Below, piece after piece: positions 1 to 5,805 of a stretch of 7,735 nt of DNA (its first letter is position 1; each line of letters starts with the position of its first letter). Both the position numbers and the translations under genes were made by a program. The DNA is taken from assembly GCA_903906615.1 (NCBI GenBank), contig CAIVKT010000561.1, forward strand, positions 1 through 7,735, in the 5' to 3' direction. This DNA comes from an uncultured Bacteroidota bacterium (GTDB lineage Bacteria; Bacteroidota; Bacteroidia; Chitinophagales; Chitinophagaceae). Under the pieces are notes generated by a model. The model ran no database searches, was not told where the DNA came from, and saw only the letters and a list, made by a program, of their open reading frames with translations.

Positions 1-41
1 ACGGTGTCGTGGTTCGACGAGGCTCACCATGACACCTATTT
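1..41 (+). repeat. Palindromic intergenic repeat, copy A
   Basis: This copy matches 4342-4382 in the same orientation at 34 of 41 positions without gaps, and matches 4251-4286 in inverted orientation. It is a hairpin by itself: bases 3-13 pair with 26-36 over 11 positions, with one G.T wobble (9/30), around a 12-base loop. The family core reads GGTTCGrCGAGGCT followed by ACCATGACACC. It may begin before base 1. It resembles a REP-type (repetitive extragenic palindrome) element. I recall similar GTCATGGT...ACCATGAC palindromes as common intergenic repeats in Bacteroidota genomes, but could not verify that here. Confidence 0.75.
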
Positions 42-59
42 ACCCACAAGTACATAGCT

Positions 60-80
60 CGAGGCTCACCAAGACCTACT
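60..80 (+). repeat. Degenerate half copy of the palindromic repeat
   Basis: Bases 60-71 (CGAGGCTCACCA) are identical to bases 18-29 of copy A. The match continues with one substitution and a 2-base deletion through base 80. Only the right half of the palindrome is present, so it cannot form the hairpin of the full copies. It looks like a decayed or truncated tandem copy lying 19 bases after copy A. Confidence 0.55.
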
Positions 81-160
81 AATAAAAACATCGTGGTGGC
101 CCTTCACAACACCATATCAACAATGGTTCAAAACAAAATATCTTTCCATCACCTAGTTTA

Positions 161-168
161 TATCTTTG
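161..168 (+). promoter_or_regulatory. Bacteroidota -7 promoter box before the FUSC gene
   Basis: TATCTTTG matches the Bacteroidota primary-sigma -7 consensus TAnnTTTG at every fixed position. No convincing TTTG -33 element is seen at the usual distance; the nearest candidate is the imperfect TCTTTCC around 141-147. If used, transcription would start near base 174-176. The box includes the possible TTG start codon at 166-168, which would argue against that codon being the real start. Confidence 0.45.
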
Positions 169-174
169 CCCCAC

Positions 175-2325
175 GTGGCCTACTTCAAACCATACAAGCG
201 CATCAACCAACTGATCCAGAACGAAAGTTTTGAACCGATGATCAGTTGGGGTGTACGTATGGCCTTGTCGGGTACGCTGCCCATTATATGGGGGCTGGCC
301 ACGGGCCGCATCAGCGATGCCATATGGATGACGCTTACTGCCGAGGGCATCTGCTGGGTGGAGATGAAGGGGTCGTTCTCGTGGCGGGTGCGTACACTGC
401 TCACAGGGGCCGTGCTGGCGCTGCTGTGCAGCGCACTGGGGCTGGTCACGGGTTTCAATATCTGGCTCAGTGTTATTGCTATGTTCGTCATAGCCTTTAT
501 CGCTACCCTGCTCAAAGACATGGGCGACCGCGCCAGTGGCCTCGCCATCTGCATGTACCTTATGTTCATCATCTGCAATGCCTTCCCGGTCGCGGAGTGG
601 CACCAGGTGCACCACCGCATGGCGCTTATAGCCATCGGGGCATTGTGGCCGGTGGTAGTGGGTATCGGTGCATCATTCCTTATGCCCGCCGAGGAGCCGT
701 TCAGGCGGCACATAGCATTGATATACCGATCTATTGCCACGCTGGTAGGCACGGTATCGGCCAGCGGCACCGATAAAGCCCGCGGTGATGTCTATACGCA
801 TGAAAACGCGGTACGTACCGCAATAGATAATTCTTACACCTTCTATGGCCGGATGGCACATGCCGTAGATGAGCAAGACCACCAGAAGTACCAGCTTACC
901 CTGCTGCGCAAAATAGCGGGCATGGTGGCCGTGAATGTAACTGCCATGGGCGAGGAGATGACCCACATAGCCGTGCCCGAGCTGGACGAACGCCTGCGGG
1001 TAAAGGCCGCCACGCTCTTCAGCGCGCTCAAAGAAGCCGTGAGCCGCATATCGGTATTCATCATCACCCTAAAGCCGGAGGAGAAACTGCTGGCCCGCAC
1101 ACAGATCAACAGGCTAACGAAGCTTACTGCACTGATACGGGAGTATCCCTTGCCTTACGATGCCAAGCAGGTTTCGGCCATCAACCGCATCCTGCAGCTC
1201 ACCGACCGCACTGTGCGCCTGCTGGAGAACGCCATACTGCGGCTGGATACTATGGGCAAGGACGAAAGAGTGTACCATTCCTACTCCTTCATCAAGACGT
1301 TGTTCCTGCTGAAGCCTAAATATTTTCTCAACAGCCTGCGGGTGCTGTTCAGCCTCAACTCCTTCACCACCCGCTATGCCATACGCTCGGCGGTGGCGGC
1401 TACGCTGGCGCTGTTCCTGTACAAGTGGTTCCATATAGATCATGGTTACTGGCTGCCCTTCAGCGTGATGATCGTGATACAGCCCTACTTCGGCGCTACG
1501 TTCAAGAAGGCTATAGACCGCGTGGGCGGCACCTTGCTGGGCGGCCTTGCCGGGGGCTTGCTGCTGCACACGCCCGCAGGGCTGCATGCCAAGGAATTTT
1601 TCCTTTTCCTTACGTTCATCCTCATGGTGTATTATGTGCGCAAGCAATATGCTATCGCGGCCTTTGCCATCACGCTCAACCTCGTACTGCTGTTCAATCT
1701 TGAATCGTCTTATAACAATATGCTGCTGGTGACGCGCGCGTTGTGTACCATTGGCGGGTCTTTGCTGGCGGTACTCTCCGGGGTAGCCTTGCTACCTACG
1801 TGGGATGAGAAATGGCTGCCATCGCACCTGGCAAAGGCTATCAAGGGCAATTACGATTACTTCATTGCTACCTTCTATACCAGGGAGCGCACCCTCACCT
1901 GGACGCGCTATAAGCGCCCCGCCGAGTCGGCCAACAGCAATGTATTCGAGTCCTTCAACCGCTATGTGCAGGAGCCCGGCGAAAAGCAATCAGAAGTGTA
2001 TTATGACCTCATCACCTGCAATGTGCGCATCACCCGCAACCTGAATAACATTCACCTGGAACAGGACGAAAAAAAGCAACTCAAAGAAGAAACTGCCACT
2101 GCACAGCAGCAGCAAAAGATCAACGAGTCTCATGCGCTGTTTGAAAAAGTATTGGCGCAAACCGCATTATTGCGCGGCGGCACAGGTATAGCCGTTCATG
2201 TGCCTGCTGATCAATTCCATACACCCATGCGCCTCAATGAAGTACAAATGATCGCGCTCGAAAAACTGATCATAGAACTAAAAGCCATGCTGCAGGATTT
2301 TGAGCAGCTGGGCAAAAGTGCCTGA
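175..2325 (+). CDS. FUSC/YccS-type inner-membrane protein
   Basis: This is a large integral membrane protein with the two-halves layout of the FUSC (fusaric acid resistance/YccS-YhfK) families. Counting from TTG 166, an N-terminal bundle of about five hydrophobic helices spans residues 28-173. A mostly helical soluble region spans about 175-395. A second bundle spans 404-543, followed by a charged, Gln-rich soluble tail to 719. The second bundle carries the conserved pattern GYWLPFSVMIVIQP, then GAT and DRVGGTLLGG (427-460), typical of the FUSC_2 domain. Related proteins are aromatic-acid efflux components or envelope proteins of unknown function; no substrate can be assigned here. Start: a TAG at 154-156 closes the frame, leaving TTG 166, GTG 175 and ATG 238. 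I give GTG 175 because TTG 166 lies in a promoter-like box and residues before ATG 238 read as plausible protein, but this is unsettled. The gene is first in a three-gene plus-strand cluster. Confidence 0.85.
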   Translation: MAYFKPYKRINQLIQNESFEPMISWGVRMALSGTLPIIWGLATGRISDAIWMTLTAEGICWVEMKGSFSWRVRTLLTGAVLALLCSALGLVTGFNIWLSVIAMFVIAFIATLLKDMGDRASGLAICMYLMFIICNAFPVAEWHQVHHRMALIAIGALWPVVVGIGASFLMPAEEPFRRHIALIYRSIATLVGTVSASGTDKARGDVYTHENAVRTAIDNSYTFYGRMAHAVDEQDHQKYQLTLLRKIAGMVAVNVTAMGEEMTHIAVPELDERLRVKAATLFSALKEAVSRISVFIITLKPEEKLLARTQINRLTKLTALIREYPLPYDAKQVSAINRILQLTDRTVRLLENAILRLDTMGKDERVYHSYSFIKTLFLLKPKYFLNSLRVLFSLNSFTTRYAIRSAVAATLALFLYKWFHIDHGYWLPFSVMIVIQPYFGATFKKAIDRVGGTLLGGLAGGLLLHTPAGLHAKEFFLFLTFILMVYYVRKQYAIAAFAITLNLVLLFNLESSYNNMLLVTRALCTIGGSLLAVLSGVALLPTWDEKWLPSHLAKAIKGNYDYFIATFYTRERTLTWTRYKRPAESANSNVFESFNRYVQEPGEKQSEVYYDLITCNVRITRNLNNIHLEQDEKKQLKEETATAQQQQKINESHALFEKVLAQTALLRGGTGIAVHVPADQFHTPMRLNEVQMIALEKLIIELKAMLQDFEQLGKSA

Positions 2326-2359
2326 GGCAAGCAAACTCATAATATCGTAGCTTAGCAGT

Positions 2360-2947
2360 ATGAATTACCTCGCCCATGCGTTCCTTTCCTTCGGAGACAA
2401 GGATATACTTACCGGCAACATGATCGCCGACCATGTGAAGGGCAAGCTGGCGCTGGAGCAATACCCATCAGGCATCAGGCACGGCATAGCCCTGCACCGC
2501 AAGATAGATGAATACACAGACAAGCACCCGGCCACGCTGCGGGGCAAGCTATTGTTCCGCGAAGATTTCGGATTGTATGCAGGGCCCATAATGGACACCA
2601 TCTATGACCACTACCTGGCCAACGACCCTAAGTATTTTGCCAATGAGGCTGCCTTACTGGCCTTCACGCAAGCCACTTATGCCTTGCTGGAGGAGAACGC
2701 GCAGTACTTTCCCGAGAAATTTGCGGGCTACTTTCCGCATATGAAGGAGCACAACTGGCTGTATCACTACCGCCATATGAAGGGCACAGAGCGGTCGCTC
2801 ATTGGCCTGTCACGCAGGGCTTTGTATATGCCGCCCATCGCCAAAGCCTACGAATTGTTCGTGGCACACTTTTACACACTCAATCAATGTTATTATGAGC
2901 TTATTGACGATATGACCGCCTTTGTAAAAAACGGTGCGGGTATTTGA
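2360..2947 (+). CDS. acpH: Acyl carrier protein phosphodiesterase (AcpH family)
   Basis: This cytoplasmic enzyme belongs to the ACP_PD (DUF479) family. Its characterised member, E. coli AcpH, hydrolyses the 4'-phosphopantetheine arm from holo-ACP to give apo-ACP and so recycles the carrier of fatty acid synthesis. At 195 residues it is nearly the size of E. coli AcpH (about 193). Family hallmarks are visible: MNYLAHAFLS at 1-10, GNMIADHVKG at 19-28, the metal-site-like GIALHRKIDEYTDKHP at 42-57, and DTIYDHYLA at 79-87. The ATG start is immediately followed by the conserved N-terminal motif, so it is secure. No clear Shine-Dalgarno precedes it, as is usual in Bacteroidota. It begins 34 bases after the FUSC gene, which suggests co-transcription. 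The family is well recognised; activity on this organism's ACP is inferred. Confidence 0.9.
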   Translation: MNYLAHAFLSFGDKDILTGNMIADHVKGKLALEQYPSGIRHGIALHRKIDEYTDKHPATLRGKLLFREDFGLYAGPIMDTIYDHYLANDPKYFANEAALLAFTQATYALLEENAQYFPEKFAGYFPHMKEHNWLYHYRHMKGTERSLIGLSRRALYMPPIAKAYELFVAHFYTLNQCYYELIDDMTAFVKNGAGI

Positions 2948-2957
2948 CCGCAAGTAT

Positions 2958-2965
2958 TAAATTTG
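2958..2965 (+). promoter_or_regulatory. -7 promoter box before the serine hydrolase
   Basis: TAAATTTG matches the TAnnTTTG -7 consensus exactly and lies 19 bases before the ATG at 2985, giving a predicted short leader of roughly 12 bases. A TTTG occurs at 2943-2946, but only 11 bases upstream, closer than a normal -33 element. The hydrolase could therefore have its own promoter in addition to read-through from the upstream genes. Confidence 0.4.
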
Positions 2966-2984
2966 CCACAGCTAAAGACAAACC

Positions 2985-4184
2985 ATGCGTTCTACCTCCT
3001 CTTATATAGTTACCACCATTTTATCATTGCTTTTTGTTGCCTGCCACTCCGGCTCGGCCCCGGCTGCCGCCCGCACCAATACCACAGGCTTTAAAGAAGT
3101 GCCGGTAACATCGGCCTACACAGCCATGGTGTATGACACCAGCAGCCCACAGGCGCAAAACATCATTGCCCAGCTGGATAATTATTATCGCGGGCAGGTG
3201 CGGGCAGGCTTTAATGGCAGCGTACTGATCGGTTACAAGGGCAAGGTACTGTATGAGCGCTACTTTGGCGCGGCCAACAGGGAGCGTAAGATACCGCTCA
3301 CGCCTACATCGGCCTGCCAACTGGCATCTGTGTCTAAAACATTTGCAGGTGCTGCATTGCTGTACCTCTACCAGCGCAAGTATGTGGACCTTGAGCTGCC
3401 GGTGCAGCATTACCTGCCACAGTTCCCCTACCCCAACATTACCATAAAGATGCTGCTGGACCACCGCTCCGGCCTGCCCGACTATACCAAGTGGGTACCG
3501 GTATACACCGGCGACATGAACAAGCCGATCTCTAATGAGCAGATGCTGGCCCTAATGGCAACCAAAAAACCCGCGCTGGAGTTCAGGCCCAATACACGCT
3601 TTAAATACTGCAACACCAACTTCGCCATCATAGCTATGATCATTGAAAAGGTAACGGAGATGAACTATTACGACTTCATGTCGAAATACATTTTTCAGCC
3701 GCTGGGTATGAGCAGCTCGTTTGTATACAACCCGTGGAAAGGATTGCCGGGCAACGCCACTATCAGCTACAAATACAACTGGAGGCGAGAGCCCGATATG
3801 TTTGCCGACGGCGTGTATGGCGACAAAGGCATTTACAGCACCGTCGAAGATATGTATCGCTGGGACCAGTCGTTCTACCACAACCTGCTCCTCAGCCCCG
3901 AGACGCAGGAACTGGCCTACGGCCCCTGCTCCTTCGAGAAGCCCGGCATCAAGAACTATGGGCTGGGCTGGCGTATGCTGTGCTACCCCAATGGCAATAA
4001 GATCATTTACCACAATGGCTGGTGGCATGGCAACAACACCTCGTTCTACCGCTTTATCAAAGAGAACCTCACCATCATAGTGCTGGGCAATAAATTCACC
4101 AACAGCATTTACCACCAGGCGCCCGCTATCTACAGCATCCTTAAAGGCAAGCCTGTAGAGAAAGGGTTTGATACGGAGGATTAG
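2985..4184 (+). CDS. Lipoprotein serine hydrolase, beta-lactamase/PBP-like
   Basis: This is a serine beta-lactamase-fold hydrolase of the class C/AmpC-like family (Pfam Beta-lactamase), 399 residues. The N-terminus is a lipoprotein signal: hydrophobic residues 8-19, then FVAC with lipidated Cys20, so the mature protein is membrane-anchored outside the cytoplasm. The residues after Cys20 (HSGSAPAAA) lack the acidic stretch described for Bacteroidota surface-export signals, so a periplasm-facing location is a reasonable guess. All three active-site motifs are present: SxxK as S115-V-S-K118, YxN as Y208-C-N210, and the third as H343-N-G345. The HRSGLPDY block at 160-167 is also typical. Members include carboxypeptidases, esterases, D-amino-acid peptidases and beta-lactamases, and sequence alone does not choose among them. 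The ATG start is set by the signal peptide. The gene lies 37 bases after acpH. Confidence 0.88.
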   Translation: MRSTSSYIVTTILSLLFVACHSGSAPAAARTNTTGFKEVPVTSAYTAMVYDTSSPQAQNIIAQLDNYYRGQVRAGFNGSVLIGYKGKVLYERYFGAANRERKIPLTPTSACQLASVSKTFAGAALLYLYQRKYVDLELPVQHYLPQFPYPNITIKMLLDHRSGLPDYTKWVPVYTGDMNKPISNEQMLALMATKKPALEFRPNTRFKYCNTNFAIIAMIIEKVTEMNYYDFMSKYIFQPLGMSSSFVYNPWKGLPGNATISYKYNWRREPDMFADGVYGDKGIYSTVEDMYRWDQSFYHNLLLSPETQELAYGPCSFEKPGIKNYGLGWRMLCYPNGNKIIYHNGWWHGNNTSFYRFIKENLTIIVLGNKFTNSIYHQAPAIYSILKGKPVEKGFDTED

Positions 4185-4250
4185 CAGTTGCTATACTCTC
4201 TTCCACGCAGAGTAGTTTAGACTTATTATTTGCGCACTGTATATTAGATA

Positions 4251-4286
4251 GGGTGTCATTGGCAGCCTCGCCGAACCACGACCGTT
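4251..4286 (-). repeat. Palindromic intergenic repeat, copy C (inverted)
   Basis: The reverse complement of this stretch carries the same core as the other copies: GGTTCGGCGAGGCT is identical over 14 bases to 4352-4365, followed by a near match to ACCATGACACC. It has lost two bases in the left arm relative to copy A. It faces copy B across a 54-base spacer (4287-4340), so together the two could form a long imperfect hairpin. Confidence 0.72.
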
Positions 4287-4340
4287 GCGTGCTATTCGTA
4301 ATAAATTCAGGAATTGAGTCACATTGATTACCTGTTGAGT

Positions 4341-4382
4341 AACGGCACCATGGTTCGGCGAGGCTAACCATGACACCTACTT
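4341..4382 (+). repeat. Palindromic intergenic repeat, copy B
   Basis: Bases 4342-4382 match copy A (1-41) at 34 of 41 positions. The internal stem CATGGTT/AACCATG (4349-4355 with 4366-4372) is perfect. On the minus strand it extends to 12 pairs, with three G.T wobbles at 4346-4348 opposite 4373-4375. It is in the same orientation as copy A and opposite to copy C. Confidence 0.75.
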
Positions 4383-4481
4383 GAAGATGTTTGTCGAAAA
4401 TATTAGGATACCAGAAGTATCACATAGCTGGCCTTTATTAGTTTTGTGGCCTTAGTGTTGAAAGATCAGGTACACGTATTT

Positions 4482-4521
4482 ACACAAAAACAACAGAGCC
4501 CCTACATGGTAGAGGCCCTGT
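4482..4521 (-). terminator. Rho-independent terminator of porV
   Basis: Bases 4493-4505 and 4509-4521 form a 13-pair stem around a 3-base loop. Read as minus-strand RNA every position pairs, two as G.U; read as plus-strand RNA those two become A.C mismatches. On the minus strand the stem is followed by TTGTTTTTGTG, an interrupted T-run. The stem begins 23 bases after the porV stop codon. Strand-specific pairing and the T-run both point to termination of porV transcription. Confidence 0.82.
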
Positions 4522-4544
4522 AATTATGTTGTTGATAATGATCT

Positions 4545-5720
4545 TTATTTAGCGTCGGTAGCGTCATCGTCCTTAGGTTTGTCCAGCTTGTCGAATTCGA
4601 AGACAAGGGAGAAACGCAGTGTGTTGGAGAGCGGGTTCCTTGTGGTGCCGCTACCCTGTGGCACGAGGTAGGAAGCATTCAGTTGGAATACATTGTACTT
4701 CACGCCTACGCCGCAGGTCACATACTGGCGGTCGCCATTATTGGGGTTCTCATAAAAGTACCCTGTACGGAAGGCGATGGTATTCTGGTACCAGTATTCA
4801 ATACCCAAAGAGGCATCAATCTCTTGTATTTGGTCACCTGTTTTAAATGAGTTGGTGATACCGCTTACAACGCCTATAGTAGTATCGCTGTTAGACAATA
4901 CAGGCACCAGCAATTTATTCAGGTCGAGGGCAAAGGTTACTTTGTTGTAGGCATCGAACTGCATGGTATATGCCGCGCCCACACCGAGATTCATGGGTAT
5001 AAAGTCTTTGCGCGTAGAATTGTACGCTATTTTAGAGCCTATGTTACTGGCCACCGCGCCAAAGCTAAAGGTGTTGCTGCGCGTGTCATCTATCTCATGC
5101 TTCTTGGCATAGTATATAGCGGCATCGGCTGCGCCTGCATTACCCGGGCGGTAATCAGCACTAGCACCACTGCTAGTGATAGCAACTCCGGCAGCTATCG
5201 CCGAGTGTATATAACGCCCGGTAACACCTACTGATAAATAAGGGGACAACTTGCGGGAATAGCCGAGGTCAAATGAATATTCGCGGGGCTCGCCTGTACC
5301 TATCGAATTGCCGAGCTGGTCGGTATAGTTGATATTGCCCAGCGAGAAATAACGCATAGATCCGCTGACAGCCTGGTCGCCATCCTTACCAAATTTTACA
5401 TAGCCCGAAAGGTATGCCAGGAATATATCCGGCACCAAATCTTTAAGCCAGGGCGTGTAGGTCATGGATATACCGTAATTCTTATCGCAGAAGGGCATTT
5501 TGGCTACGTTCCAGTATTGTGCATTAGGGTCGGGGGCTACGGCAATACCTGCATCGCCCATAGCGCCTGCACGGGCATCAGGGGATATTCTTAAAAAAGG
5601 TACAGCTGTAGTAACGAAGCTACTTTGCTGCCCATTACTACCAACAGATTGGGCAATTGCGTTTGAAGTAGTGAGTCCGGTAAGTAGTGTCAGGCCAATT
5701 AAAGCAAAGTGTTTTGCCAT
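4545..5720 (-). CDS. porV: Type IX secretion outer-membrane protein PorV
   Basis: PorV (LptO) is a FadL-like outer-membrane beta-barrel of the type IX secretion system. It collects cargo carrying a C-terminal sorting domain from the translocon and presents it to the sortase PorU in the attachment complex. The product from ATG 5720 has 391 residues, with a signal peptide (MAKHFALIGLTLLTG...) ending near AIAQ at 21-24. The mature N-terminus has the family signature, including VPFLRISPDARAGAMGDAG and then PDPNAQYWNVAKM. The rest is alternating beta-strand sequence ending in the barrel strand LRFSLVFEFDKL and a short acidic tail. A longer reading from TTG 5753 would add 11 polar residues before the signal peptide and would start inside a -7 box, so ATG 5720 is preferred. 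It lies downstream of porU with an 85-base gap. Confidence 0.93.
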   Translation of the reverse strand: MAKHFALIGLTLLTGLTTSNAIAQSVGSNGQQSSFVTTAVPFLRISPDARAGAMGDAGIAVAPDPNAQYWNVAKMPFCDKNYGISMTYTPWLKDLVPDIFLAYLSGYVKFGKDGDQAVSGSMRYFSLGNINYTDQLGNSIGTGEPREYSFDLGYSRKLSPYLSVGVTGRYIHSAIAAGVAITSSGASADYRPGNAGAADAAIYYAKKHEIDDTRSNTFSFGAVASNIGSKIAYNSTRKDFIPMNLGVGAAYTMQFDAYNKVTFALDLNKLLVPVLSNSDTTIGVVSGITNSFKTGDQIQEIDASLGIEYWYQNTIAFRTGYFYENPNNGDRQYVTCGVGVKYNVFQLNASYLVPQGSGTTRNPLSNTLRFSLVFEFDKLDKPKDDDATDAK

Positions 5721-5750
5721 TCTGTTATTATTATTTAATTTAAAGTTTTG

Positions 5751-5758
5751 CAAAAATA
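5751..5758 (-). promoter_or_regulatory. -7 promoter box before porV
   Basis: The minus strand reads TATTTTTG, an exact TAnnTTTG match. A TTTG lies 23 bases further upstream, slightly longer than the usual -33 spacing. The predicted transcription start is near 5744, giving a leader of about 24 bases before ATG 5720. This would let porV be transcribed independently of porU. Confidence 0.5.
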
Positions 5759-5779
5759 TTTCTTTTTATCCAATTCCAC

Positions 5780-5793
5780 GGCAAAAAATTGCC
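5780..5793 (-). other. Small hairpin between porU and porV
   Basis: GGCAA/TTGCC forms a 5-bp stem with a 4-base loop, starting 12 bases after the porU stop. On the minus strand it is not followed by a T-run, so it is at most a weak 3'-end or processing hairpin for porU and does not clearly separate the two transcripts. Confidence 0.25.
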
Positions 5794-5805
5794 TTTACCA
5801 GGGTA

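Larger units (their letters stand above)
4185..4544. other. Convergent intergenic region, 360 bases
   Basis: No credible gene lies between the serine hydrolase (plus) and porV (minus), whose 3' ends face each other. The stretch holds two inverted copies of the palindromic repeat (4251-4286 and 4341-4382), a tail motif shared with copy A (4411-4429), and the porV terminator (4482-4521). Short open frames crossing the repeats on the minus strand have no protein-like features. A 6-bp stem at 4194-4199/4209-4214 downstream of the hydrolase lacks a T-run and is not a convincing terminator. Confidence 0.8.

Noticed and set aside
79..1647. Several long antisense open frames opposite the FUSC gene (for example 79-615, 180-770, 1114-1647)
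   Set aside because: Their compositions are low in protein-like character (rich in His, Arg, Gln, Ser), they overlap a clear membrane-protein gene, and they reflect the codon bias of the coding strand.
2341..2352. TATCGTAG before acpH as a -7 promoter box
   Set aside because: Two mismatches to TAnnTTTG at the most informative positions; co-transcription with the upstream gene is the simpler reading.
3552..4115. Antisense open frame of 187 residues opposite the serine hydrolase
   Set aside because: It lies wholly inside a gene with three intact catalytic motifs and has no recognisable motif of its own.
4194..4214. Stem TACTCT/AGAGTA as a terminator of the serine hydrolase
   Set aside because: Only six pairs with a nine-base loop and no following T-run; too weak to call.
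4141..4371. Minus-strand frame beginning MVSLAEPWC
   Set aside because: Its start is simply the palindromic repeat read in frame, and it extends into the 3' end of the hydrolase gene. This is a translated repeat, not a gene.
4341..4377. The palindromes as a conserved RNA hairpin in one transcript direction
   Set aside because: Wobble pairs favour the plus strand in copy A but the minus strand in copy B, so no consistent RNA strand is supported. DNA-level palindromes fit better.
1..4382. CRISPR array or phage/transposon ends suggested by the repeated palindromes
   Set aside because: The copies are few, unevenly spaced and in mixed orientation; there are no regular spacers, no cas genes and no transposase in the window.
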